Below, piece by piece: positions 51,969 to 60,570 of a stretch of 64,000 nucleotides of DNA; within the stretch, counting starts at the first letter, position 1, and every line of letters begins with the position of its first letter. The stretch is taken from positions 806,001-870,000 of the forward strand of contig NC_009663.1 of assembly GCF_000010345.1 (NCBI RefSeq), written 5' to 3'. The position numbers and the translations under genes are program-made. The notes beneath the pieces were generated by a model. It was not told the origin of the DNA and made no database searches. It saw only the letters and a list, made by a program, of their open reading frames with translations. This DNA comes from Sulfurovum sp. NBC37-1. GTDB taxonomy: Bacteria; Campylobacterota; Campylobacteria; Campylobacterales; Sulfurovaceae.

Positions 51969-53612
51969 ATGGAAGTGCTCAAAGCAGACCTTGAACAGTT
52001 CGATATAGAATATGTCGAACACTACAAACCCATATGGCTCAAAGCAAAACTCAACGACAGTGACGACCTTGTGAGCGTCGCAAATGCTTTGAAAGAGAAA
52101 GGGCTGAAAACGCTGAGTACGGTTTCGCCCACGGACTTCCCCGATGAGAATCGCATCGAGATGAATTACTTCTTTGAAGACCTGAGAAGCAAACGCAACG
52201 TCTGGCTCAAATGTAACATTCCCCGCGAAGTGGAAGCGTGCAGGATCGCTTCACTGACGGAAGCGTTTCCCGCGGCCAACTGGCACGAGAGGGAAGCCTA
52301 CTCGATGTTCGGTGTGACCTTTGTCGGGCATCCCGATCTGCGGCCCATCATCGTGTCGGAAGATTTTGTGGGCAAGACCCCATTCCGTCGTGATTTCGAC
52401 TGGGACAAGCATGAACAGGATGTCGTACAGAACATCAAAACGATCGTAGAGGGTTTCAAGAGCGAACAGGCGAACAATGAGATCAATCTCGACACGGAGA
52501 GTTCGGAGACCGTACTCAACTGGGGACCAACACACCCTGCGAGCGGCCCTATCCGTCTGCGTATCCACTGCGACGGCGAGGAGATCATCAGTATCGACCC
52601 CGATATCGGATATGTCTGGAGAGCCCTGGAGCATCTGGTGACAAAAAAGGATTTTGTGGGTGCTATCGTTGCGGTGGAACGTCTCTGTTTTATGGACAAC
52701 ATCAACTCCATGACGGGTTACTGTATGGCAGTTGAGGAGATCGCCGGTACGGAGATCACAGAGTTTGCCAAGTGGATGCGTGTCCTTCTGGGTGAGGTGG
52801 CACGGGTCTCTTCCCACTTCATGGGGCTGGGAGGGTTCTTTAACAACCTCGGCCTGCATACCCTGGGGCTTTGGAACATGGATGTGCGCGAGTACTTCCT
52901 TGACTTCCTGGAATCCTACAGCGGTGCGCGAATCGCTACGGCTGCCATAGAACCCGGAGGGGTACGTTACGGACTCGACATGGCGATGCTGGATGAATTG
53001 CAGAAAGCCCTGGACAAATTCGATGCCACCGTGGAAGACACTTACATGATCTTCGTCAACAACCCGACCATGAAGATGCGTGCCAAAGAGGTCGGCATAC
53101 TGACTGACGAGGAGGTCGAAGCGTACGGGCTCTGCGGTATCGTTGCAAGAGCAAGCGGTGTGAGGACCGACATACGCATCGATGAGCCGTATGCCGCCTA
53201 TGACCAGGTGGAGATGGAGTATGTGACCAAAGAAGGCGGCGCGGCGGTCGACAGGTTCACCGTGATCTTCGAGGAGCTGAAACAGTCCATTGATATTATC
53301 AAGCAGGCGAAAAAGCGCATAGAAGAGGGAGTGGCGTCGGGTGAGTTCAACCCGACGAAAGACCATATGGTCAAAGTACCCAAGAAACTCCCCAAAGGCG
53401 AAGCGCTCAGCCGTGTAGAGTGGGCCAGGGGGGAGGTCCTGATGCACTTTGTGACCGAGGAGAAGGCCAAATCGCCTTACCGCCTCAAGATGAAAGCCCC
53501 CAGTTTCAACCATACGATGATGCTCAACCACCTTCTGGCAGGTGAGACATTGTCAGATGTCCCTCTGGTCTTCGGCAGTCTGTATGTCTGCCAGGGCGAC
53601 CTGGACCGATAA
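51969..53612 (+). CDS. nuoCD: NuoCD fusion subunit
   Basis: 547 residues. NuoC part (1-150) has WHEREAYSMFGVTFVGHPDL (105-124). The NuoD part starts around 180 with NWGPTHPASGPIRLRI: His189 corresponds to the quinone-site His, but the second His of the usual HPxxHG is absent. The core continues through AVERLCFMDNINSMTGYCMAVE to a final GSLYVCQGDLDR. C and D are separate genes in many Campylobacterota; here they are one. Forms the quinone pocket with NuoB. Confidence 0.93.
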   Translation: MEVLKADLEQFDIEYVEHYKPIWLKAKLNDSDDLVSVANALKEKGLKTLSTVSPTDFPDENRIEMNYFFEDLRSKRNVWLKCNIPREVEACRIASLTEAFPAANWHEREAYSMFGVTFVGHPDLRPIIVSEDFVGKTPFRRDFDWDKHEQDVVQNIKTIVEGFKSEQANNEINLDTESSETVLNWGPTHPASGPIRLRIHCDGEEIISIDPDIGYVWRALEHLVTKKDFVGAIVAVERLCFMDNINSMTGYCMAVEEIAGTEITEFAKWMRVLLGEVARVSSHFMGLGGFFNNLGLHTLGLWNMDVREYFLDFLESYSGARIATAAIEPGGVRYGLDMAMLDELQKALDKFDATVEDTYMIFVNNPTMKMRAKEVGILTDEEVEAYGLCGIVARASGVRTDIRIDEPYAAYDQVEMEYVTKEGGAAVDRFTVIFEELKQSIDIIKQAKKRIEEGVASGEFNPTKDHMVKVPKKLPKGEALSRVEWARGEVLMHFVTEEKAKSPYRLKMKAPSFNHTMMLNHLLAGETLSDVPLVFGSLYVCQGDLDR

Positions 53613-53622
53613 GGAGTAGATA

Positions 53623-54576
53623 ATGAATACACTGTTTCAAGCCTTCGTTTTTCCCGGGCTGCTTTATGTGATCGCCTGGACCGTGGGGCTTTTCTGGTTC
53701 TTCAGAAAGTTCATGGCACCGCTGCACAAGAGGGTGGGGCCGCATTTCAACGGGCTGGCCGGAAGTTACCAGACCCTTTTTGACCTGAGCAAACTTTTGA
53801 GTAAGGAGAGCATCACCCCGGAGGGTGTGAACCCCTATCTTTTTTCCATGATGCCGCTGATAGCACTCATCGTTGCGATGCTTCCGGCAGCATTCATTCC
53901 CTGGACAGCTTCCTATCCGGCTATTCCGAGTGCTTTCGGCCTGCTGGCGCTGATCGTACTGATAGGCATAGAGCCTTTCCTGCTCTTTCTGACAGGTTTT
54001 GGTTCGGATAACAAATACTCTTTTCTGGGAGGGATACGTGTACTGACGCAGGCGATCTCTATGGAGACGGCTTTCTTTCTGGCAGCGCTCTCTCCCGCAC
54101 TGCTCTTCGGTACGATGGACCTCAAGATTATCGTGGAAGAGACAAGCTGGCTGAGCGTGCTGATACTCCTGCCGGCTTTCTTCCTCTATTTTATCGCACT
54201 CCTCGGCCTGCTGGAACAGCCTCCGTTCAATATCCCCGATGCGGAACAGGAGATCGTCTACGGTTTCTACACGGAGTACAGCGGTACCAACTATTTCCTG
54301 CTGAAAATGGCGGAATTCTCTGAATTCATGGCGGTCTTCGCCGGAGCTGCGACACTCTTTCTGGGAGCGTACAAAGGAGTATTCTTCGACGGATATTTCT
54401 GGTTCTTTCTTAAAATGCTGATGATCGCCGTGCTGATGATGACCATTCGTGCGGCTACACCGCGTATTACGATGAAGCAGATGCTCTCTTTCTCCTGGCG
54501 ATACCTGGTGCCTGTCAGTCTGCTGAATATGGCATGGATCATGCTTGCCAGAACACTTTTCTTAGGAGGTGCATAG
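53623..54576 (+). CDS. nuoH: NuoH, complex I membrane subunit
   Basis: 317 residues, eight membrane helices. KRVGPHFNGLAGSYQTLFDL and the quinone-loop EQPPFNIPDAEQEIVYGFYTEY match NuoH and related membrane-bound hydrogenase subunits; both motifs are diverged from textbook NuoH. No nuoE, nuoF or nuoG lies between nuoCD and this gene, where nuoEFG normally are. Confidence 0.92.
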   Translation: MNTLFQAFVFPGLLYVIAWTVGLFWFFRKFMAPLHKRVGPHFNGLAGSYQTLFDLSKLLSKESITPEGVNPYLFSMMPLIALIVAMLPAAFIPWTASYPAIPSAFGLLALIVLIGIEPFLLFLTGFGSDNKYSFLGGIRVLTQAISMETAFFLAALSPALLFGTMDLKIIVEETSWLSVLILLPAFFLYFIALLGLLEQPPFNIPDAEQEIVYGFYTEYSGTNYFLLKMAEFSEFMAVFAGAATLFLGAYKGVFFDGYFWFFLKMLMIAVLMMTIRAATPRITMKQMLSFSWRYLVPVSLLNMAWIMLARTLFLGGA

Positions 54577-55176
54577 ATGATACTTTTTGACATAGCCAAA
54601 AAGGTACTGCGTGTCTCCAAAGCGCTTTTTACGGAGAGCCCCGCAAAAGTGGATGTGAGATATACGGCGATGCACAGTCCCGCGCGTTACAGAGGGGAAC
54701 ACCGTATAGATTATGAAACCTGTATAGGCTGCGACTCGTGTAACAAGATCTGCCCGACGCATGCCATTACGATGAAACATCTTCCCTTCAAGAAACAGAA
54801 TATCGTCCCCGAGGTCAATCTCTCGGTCTGTATCTTCTGCGGTCTGTGTGAAGATGTCTGTCCGACCAAGCCTGAAAAGTCCATCGTACTGAGTGGTGGG
54901 CGCTACGACATGCTCAGTGGCGGATGGCACGAAGATCAGAATGATTTCTGGGTGCATGTGGACATACCGCAGAGTTACATAGACAGCCGTTTGGAAGCGG
55001 AAGAGGCTGCACGCGTCAAAAAAGAGCTGGCTGCCAAAAAGAAAGAAGCGGAAAAGAAGGCAGCAGAAGAAGCAGCAAAAAAAGCTGACGCCAAGCAAGC
55101 CTCGCCATCCGAAAAGAAAGAGGGCAGTACCGAACCTGCCGAGAAAAACGATACTGAAGAAGGAGGGAAAGAATGA
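54577..55176 (+). CDS. nuoI: NuoI, 2x[4Fe-4S] subunit with long charged tail
   Basis: 199 residues. Two ferredoxin motifs: Cys49, 52, 55, 59 (CIGCDSCNKICP) and Cys85, 88, 91, 95 (CIFCGLCEDVCP). Residues 138-199 are an added Ala/Lys/Glu-rich tail (EEAARVKKELAAKKKEAEKK and on). Since no NuoEFG is encoded here, this tail may help dock an alternative electron donor. Overlaps nuoJ by 4 bp. Confidence 0.93.
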   Translation: MILFDIAKKVLRVSKALFTESPAKVDVRYTAMHSPARYRGEHRIDYETCIGCDSCNKICPTHAITMKHLPFKKQNIVPEVNLSVCIFCGLCEDVCPTKPEKSIVLSGGRYDMLSGGWHEDQNDFWVHVDIPQSYIDSRLEAEEAARVKKELAAKKKEAEKKAAEEAAKKADAKQASPSEKKEGSTEPAEKNDTEEGGKE

Positions 55177-55646
55177 GCCTGTTACTTTTAACGGTTGTCC
55201 TGATCCTGGCGGCGGCTTCACTGATGATCAAAAAGAGTGTTCCAGCCATGATCAGTTTTGCCCTAATGATGTTTCTGCTGGGTATCTACTACGTGACGCT
55301 CGATGCCAAACTTCTGGGACTGTTCCAGATCTTCGTCTATGCAGGGGGGATCGTGGTCCTGATGCTCTTTGGCGTGACGATCATCGGGGTGGAATTTCCC
55401 AAAGCGGCTTCGCGTCCCTGGGCGGCGGTAAGTGCCTTTCTGGTCTTTGTGCTTCTGACGGTACTCTTTTTCAGAGCGGTGGATACTTTGAAGAAGGTAG
55501 CCGGCCAGCCGACAGAAAAGGTCGATCTCTTTGCGCACAGTTTCAGTGACATGGTGATCCTCTTTGCCCTGATCGGTGCGAGCCTGCTTTACGGGACCAT
55601 AAAGATGACCGGGCAGCTGAAGTCCAAAAGGAGCAAGGATGTTTGA
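55173..55646 (+). CDS. nuoJ: NuoJ, complex I membrane subunit
   Basis: 157 residues, five membrane helices, with the conserved IFVYAGGIVVLMLFGVTIIG segment (pi-bulge helix 3). Overlaps nuoK by 8 bp. Confidence 0.92.
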   Translation: MSLLLLTVVLILAAASLMIKKSVPAMISFALMMFLLGIYYVTLDAKLLGLFQIFVYAGGIVVLMLFGVTIIGVEFPKAASRPWAAVSAFLVFVLLTVLFFRAVDTLKKVAGQPTEKVDLFAHSFSDMVILFALIGASLLYGTIKMTGQLKSKRSKDV

Positions 55647-55935
55647 AACTGAAATGATTTTCGCTTTCGCACTGTTCGCCATCGGCCTCTACGGTGTCTC
55701 TTCGGGCAGGGATTTCCTGTGTATCCTCTTTTCGCTTGAAATGCTTCTCAATGCGGTCATCATGATGCTGGCGATCACGGCGCACTATCTGGGCATGACG
55801 CAGAACATTGCGCTTGCCTACATGGTCATGGTCCTGGCGACACTTGAAGCGGCAGCAGGCGTACTCATCTTCGCAGCGGCGAACAAAGTGAGCAAGTCCG
55901 TCATTCCCGATGAACTGAACGGGGATGTGGAATAA
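55639..55935 (+). CDS. nuoK: NuoK, complex I membrane subunit
   Basis: 98 residues, three helices with conserved Glu residues in SLEMLLNAVIM and ATLEAAAGVLIF used in proton transfer. Overlaps nuoJ and nuoL. Confidence 0.93.
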   Translation: MFETEMIFAFALFAIGLYGVSSGRDFLCILFSLEMLLNAVIMMLAITAHYLGMTQNIALAYMVMVLATLEAAAGVLIFAAANKVSKSVIPDELNGDVE

Positions 55936-57785
55936 TGCATTTTTCTGTATTTGCTTTACTGCTTCTGCCGTTCTTCGGTGCCATTGTTGCCTATCTGCTG
56001 GGCCTGAAAAGAACATCGCTGGCCTTCTGGACGGCTGAGGTTGCTTCGGCACTGCTCTTTGTGATCTCTCTCTATCTTCTGATCACCTATGACGGAGCGA
56101 TCGATCTGCCGATGACCTGGTTCGAGTTCGGCTCTTTGAGCATTCCTTTCGGCATCTATATTGATAAACTTTCACTGGTGATGCTGCTTATCGCAACGGG
56201 ACTGGGCTTCCTCGATGTCCATTTCGCCCATGACTATATGGCGGAAGATCCGCATCAGCCGCGCTACTATGCCAAAGTACTTTTCTTTATCGGCGGGATG
56301 ATCCTGCTGGTGAGTGCCAAAGACCTGGTCGCACTCTTTGTCGGCTGGGAGTTCATGGGGCTGGCAAGTTACCTTTTGATCTCGTTCTGGCACCAAAAGA
56401 GAGATCCGGCGGATGCAGGGGTGAGCGCTTTTCTTTTCACCCGTTTCGGAGACATCTTCCTTTTTGCGGCGATCGGGATACTCTACTACTATGCAGGAAG
56501 CATAGACATGGTACACCTTAATGAAATGGCCAAGAGCGGTACATTGAACAAGGATATGATGTTCCTTGCATCCGTGTTCATCTTTATCGCCGCCATCGGC
56601 AAATCCGGTCAGTTCCCTCTCTTCCCGTGGCTGATGCGTGCGATGGAAGGTCCAACGACGGTTTCCGCACTGATCCACGGTGCGACGATGGTCAACAGCG
56701 GTATCTACATTGTTGCCAGACTCTTTGACTTTTATATGGTGGCCGAAGCGCTGATCGTGGTCGCGAGTATCGGTGCACTTTCCGCTTTCATCGGCGCGAC
56801 CTCCGCACTGGTACAGAGCGAGTTGAAAAAAGTGCTTGCCTATTCGACGATGTCGCATCTCTCCATCGCCTTCGTGGGGCTGGGAGCCGGTTCGCTTGCA
56901 GCGGGTATGACGCACCTGGTCAATCACGCCGTCTTCAAAGCACTGCTCTTTCTCGGAGCCGGTGCGGTGATCATGTCGGCAGGCCATGTCAAGGATATGT
57001 GGCGGCTTGGCGGCCTGGGCAAAAAACTGACCTGGACAGCGCTCTTCATGGGAATGGCGGTACTCTCTCTGAGCGGCATACCTCCCTTCAGCGGCTTTTT
57101 CTCAAAAGATGCGGTGATCGTTTCGGCCATTGCCAACCCCGGAACACACGGATGGGTGAGCGTGATGGTGACCATTGCCGGCGTATTGTCCATCGCGTAC
57201 ATCGGAAGGCTCTGGCTTTTGACCTTTGCCGGAAAACCCCGTGACAAAGCGCTCTTCGAAAAGGTCAAAGCGCCTTCGAAGTTCTGGATCGTACTTCCTT
57301 TGGGTATTATGGCGGTGGTAACACTGCTGCTTGGATTCTTTCAGGAACCGCTTGCCCGTATGGTTTCGGGAGAAACACTCGAAGCGCCTCACCTCGACGG
57401 CCTCTTCATAGGATTGATGGGGTCCATTCTGGTGCTGGGGCTCATTGTCTACTACTATTACAACAGACGGCTTGACCTTACAGAGAAGATCTCTTCGCAC
57501 CCTTTGATGAAAAGCATCCACGGGGTACTCTTCAACGGCTATTACATCGAATACCTTGTCCACTGGCTGACACACAATGTCATCATCGATGCTTTTGCCG
57601 GAACTATCAACTGGATAGACCGGCACATCATCGATGCTGCGGTCAACGGTATGACAGGCCTGAGCAGACGCATTACGGGGTGGTTCACCCTGAGTTACTC
57701 AGGCAGGGCAGGGGACAATTCGGCGGCCATGACCGCAGGTTTGCTGCTTCTGCTGCTGGCAGTTTTTGTAGGAGGTAGTCTATGA
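55935..57785 (+). CDS. nuoL: NuoL, antiporter-like proton-pumping subunit
   Basis: 616 residues, about 16 helices including the C-terminal lateral extension. Conserved GWEFMGLASYLLISFWHQK (key Glu), IGKSGQFPLFPWLMRAMEGPT (key Lys) and MTHLVNHAVFKALLFLGAG. Distal proton pump of complex I. Confidence 0.94.
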   Translation: MHFSVFALLLLPFFGAIVAYLLGLKRTSLAFWTAEVASALLFVISLYLLITYDGAIDLPMTWFEFGSLSIPFGIYIDKLSLVMLLIATGLGFLDVHFAHDYMAEDPHQPRYYAKVLFFIGGMILLVSAKDLVALFVGWEFMGLASYLLISFWHQKRDPADAGVSAFLFTRFGDIFLFAAIGILYYYAGSIDMVHLNEMAKSGTLNKDMMFLASVFIFIAAIGKSGQFPLFPWLMRAMEGPTTVSALIHGATMVNSGIYIVARLFDFYMVAEALIVVASIGALSAFIGATSALVQSELKKVLAYSTMSHLSIAFVGLGAGSLAAGMTHLVNHAVFKALLFLGAGAVIMSAGHVKDMWRLGGLGKKLTWTALFMGMAVLSLSGIPPFSGFFSKDAVIVSAIANPGTHGWVSVMVTIAGVLSIAYIGRLWLLTFAGKPRDKALFEKVKAPSKFWIVLPLGIMAVVTLLLGFFQEPLARMVSGETLEAPHLDGLFIGLMGSILVLGLIVYYYYNRRLDLTEKISSHPLMKSIHGVLFNGYYIEYLVHWLTHNVIIDAFAGTINWIDRHIIDAAVNGMTGLSRRITGWFTLSYSGRAGDNSAAMTAGLLLLLLAVFVGGSL

Positions 57786-59221
57786 GTCCGCTTCTTTTTG
57801 TATTCGGCCCGATTATCTTGGGTTCTCTGATGATGCTGCTTGGCAAAAAAGAGAGTGGCATGGCAAAATACATCGCTTTGACACTGTTCGCTATCATGCT
57901 CTTCTTCTCGTTCGCACTCTTGTCCGCTTTGCCTGAGGAGGGGTATATGGACCTGGGTTCATGGTTCGCGGTCAGGGATTTTGATTTTATTCTCTCCCTT
58001 CAGGTGGATCGCCTCAGTGTGGTGATGCTGATCCTTACCTCCGCACTGCTGATCCTGGTAACCCTTTCAAGCTGGACTATGAAGGACCCTAGGAACTATT
58101 TCTCGCTTCTGGTCCTCTTCTCCGGGCCGATCTTTGGTGTGTTCATGAGTACCAATCTGCTGTGGTTCTTCATTTTCTGGGAGTTGACACTGGTACCGAT
58201 GTTTTTTCTGGTCGGTATCTGGGGTGCGGAAGGGCGCATTTACGCGGCGGTCAAATTCTTCCTCTATACCCATGTCGCTTCCATGCTGATACTGTTGGCA
58301 TTCTTTCTCATCTACAAAGAGACAGGCATCTTCGATATGACGATGGTCAAAGAAGCAATGTTGAGCACGCCGGTACTGGTCTGGTGGCTGCTTTTTATCG
58401 GTTTTGCCGTAAAGATGCCGATATTCCCTTTTCATACCTGGCTGCCGGATGCACACGTGCAGGCACCCGCACCCGTCTCTGCCCTTCTGGCGGGAGTCCT
58501 GCTGAAAATGGGTGCCTACGCGATGATCCGTATGGTCGTATTGATGCTCCCCGAACAGTCGGAGCATTTCGCCTGGGTGATCCTGGTGCTTGGACTGGTG
58601 ACGCTCTTTTATGCCGGTTTCATGGCACTCTATGAGACGCATCTCAAAAAGATGGTCGCCTACAGCTCCATTTCGCATATGGGCCTGGTCACTGTGGCCA
58701 TTGCTACCCTGAGCTATGCAGGCCTCTCTGCCGCACTCTATGAAATGATAGGACATGCGCTCATCATTTCGCCGCTCTTTCTGATCGCGGGATTCCTGCA
58801 CAGCCGAACCGGAAGCTGGCAGATGAAGGATATGGGAGGGTTGATGCAGAAAGCACCGTACCTTTCCGCCATCTTTGTACTGGCTGGCCTGGCGGCACTC
58901 GGACTTCCGGGGACCATGGGGTTCATCGGTGAACTGACTATTCTGATCGCTGCGATAGAACAGTATGGTATCGGATTGATCGTGGTGGCTCTGGGTTCCA
59001 TGATAGGCGCAGGGTATATTATCTGGACGTTCAGGCGTGTGGTGTACGGGGAGAAGTCCGCTCTGGTGGAAAAAAGTGATTTCAGAATGAACAGGGTCGA
59101 GTTCGCTGCCCTGATCATTTTTGCGCTGGGCATCATAGGTTTTGGCCTCTTCCCGTCCGTCCTGTTCGACACGATCAATGCAGCCTTCAGCATGCTGCTT
59201 ACCTCAGGAGGTGCCTTATGA
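57782..59221 (+). CDS. nuoM: NuoM, antiporter-like proton-pumping subunit
   Basis: 479 residues, about 14 helices; FWELTLVPMFFLVGIWG (key Glu), GFAVKMPIFPFHTWLPDAHV (key Lys) and a C-terminal Glu in the last channel. Overlaps nuoL and nuoN by 4 bp each. Confidence 0.94.
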   Translation: MSPLLFVFGPIILGSLMMLLGKKESGMAKYIALTLFAIMLFFSFALLSALPEEGYMDLGSWFAVRDFDFILSLQVDRLSVVMLILTSALLILVTLSSWTMKDPRNYFSLLVLFSGPIFGVFMSTNLLWFFIFWELTLVPMFFLVGIWGAEGRIYAAVKFFLYTHVASMLILLAFFLIYKETGIFDMTMVKEAMLSTPVLVWWLLFIGFAVKMPIFPFHTWLPDAHVQAPAPVSALLAGVLLKMGAYAMIRMVVLMLPEQSEHFAWVILVLGLVTLFYAGFMALYETHLKKMVAYSSISHMGLVTVAIATLSYAGLSAALYEMIGHALIISPLFLIAGFLHSRTGSWQMKDMGGLMQKAPYLSAIFVLAGLAALGLPGTMGFIGELTILIAAIEQYGIGLIVVALGSMIGAGYIIWTFRRVVYGEKSALVEKSDFRMNRVEFAALIIFALGIIGFGLFPSVLFDTINAAFSMLLTSGGAL

Positions 59222-60534
59222 TAAGTGCGTTTTCCATTTTATTTGCCGCCTCGCTGTTGAGCCTGCTGCTGCACAGAACGAAGTTCCTGCAGCCCTTTGC
59301 GCTGACAGCCTTGATAGCCGGTCTGGTATTGAGCGGCACTTCCGTTGGCTTGAACGGTTTCGAGACCTCTGCCGCAATGACGCTTTTTACGGTGGTCATG
59401 CTTATTGTACTCATCGCCTTTGTACTGCATGAAAAGAACGATACGACGATCACGCAGGCGCTCTTCCTCGCTACGGCTTCCGTGGCGCTGCTGCAGAGCC
59501 GGACGATGCTTGCGTTCATTGTCTCGTTCGAAGCGGTGAGCCTGATCTCCATTGTGCTTGTGAGCGATATCAGAACCAAAGCGCAGGCGGAAGGTGCCGT
59601 GAAGATGTTCATTGCCGGGGCCATCGCAACGGGTATGCTTCTGTTGGGTGCTGCCTTCTACCTGATGGGAGGTGGCGTGCTGGATGCACCTGTCACAAGC
59701 AACGGAAACCTCTTCTCTCTGGCAGGCATTTATGTGATGCTCTTTGCCGTGTTCTACAAGCTGACCATCGTTCCCATGCACGGATGGGCGGCAGATACCT
59801 ATGCGCTGGTACGCCATTCTCATGCGGCACTCCTGACCGGAGTGGCCAAAACGATTGTGGCTCTGGCAGCGTTCAGGCTTTTTGCACCTTCTCTCGCCCA
59901 AACAGTCGAAATGAGCGTGCCTCTACTGGCCATTCTGGCAGTTGTGACGATGACACTGGGGAATTTCATGGCACTCTACCAGAAAAAACTCGCACGCATG
60001 TTGGCCTACTCGTCTATTGCCCATGCGGGGTATATGCTGCTGGCATATGTGGCGGTCAAGAGCGGATATGCCTCCACCGGGCTGCTCTATATGGCGATCG
60101 CCTACATCTTCATGCAGACCGCTGTCTTCCTGGTACTTGACACCCTGCGCAATAAGTACGGTATGCAGACACTTGAAGATGTCAAGGGACTGGCAAAAGG
60201 GAACGGTGTACTGGCATTCTTCTTTACTGTGCAGCTCTTCTCTCTTGCGGGTATTCCGCTGCTGGCGGGTTTCCTCGGAAAAGCGGTGGTCTTCTATGCC
60301 GTTGTCGATGCGGGACTCTGGTACGTTGCGCTGATCGCACTGCTGAACTCGGCACTCTCAGTAGGGTACTATGCCTGGATCGTCAAACATCTCTATTTTG
60401 ACGAAGCTGAAGCGTCCGTGATATTCAAAGCCGAAGAGAAGTTTACCGTGATGTCTCAGCTCATACTCTTCGGGGGTACGCTCTATTTCGGTATCTTTGC
60501 CTTCGTGGTTTTCGCTGTAGGCAAGAGTTTTTAA
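59218..60534 (+). CDS. nuoN: NuoN, antiporter-like proton-pumping subunit
   Basis: 438 residues, about 14 helices; FIVSFEAVSLISIVLVSD, FYKLTIVPMHGWAADTYALV and KKLARMLAYSSIAHAGYMLL mark NuoN. Last complex I gene; the cluster thus has A, B, CD, H-N and nothing for the NADH module. Confidence 0.92.
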   Translation: MISAFSILFAASLLSLLLHRTKFLQPFALTALIAGLVLSGTSVGLNGFETSAAMTLFTVVMLIVLIAFVLHEKNDTTITQALFLATASVALLQSRTMLAFIVSFEAVSLISIVLVSDIRTKAQAEGAVKMFIAGAIATGMLLLGAAFYLMGGGVLDAPVTSNGNLFSLAGIYVMLFAVFYKLTIVPMHGWAADTYALVRHSHAALLTGVAKTIVALAAFRLFAPSLAQTVEMSVPLLAILAVVTMTLGNFMALYQKKLARMLAYSSIAHAGYMLLAYVAVKSGYASTGLLYMAIAYIFMQTAVFLVLDTLRNKYGMQTLEDVKGLAKGNGVLAFFFTVQLFSLAGIPLLAGFLGKAVVFYAVVDAGLWYVALIALLNSALSVGYYAWIVKHLYFDEAEASVIFKAEEKFTVMSQLILFGGTLYFGIFAFVVFAVGKSF

Positions 60535-60570
60535 ATCGGAAGGAAACAGTATGAACATAAAAGGAATACA

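Noticed and set aside
52251-53531. 426-codon open frame on the minus strand
   Set aside because: Antisense to nuoCD, whose identity is certain.
56172-56987. 271-codon His/Gln/Asp-rich minus-strand frame
   Set aside because: Antisense to nuoL; such composition is typical of the complement of membrane-protein genes.
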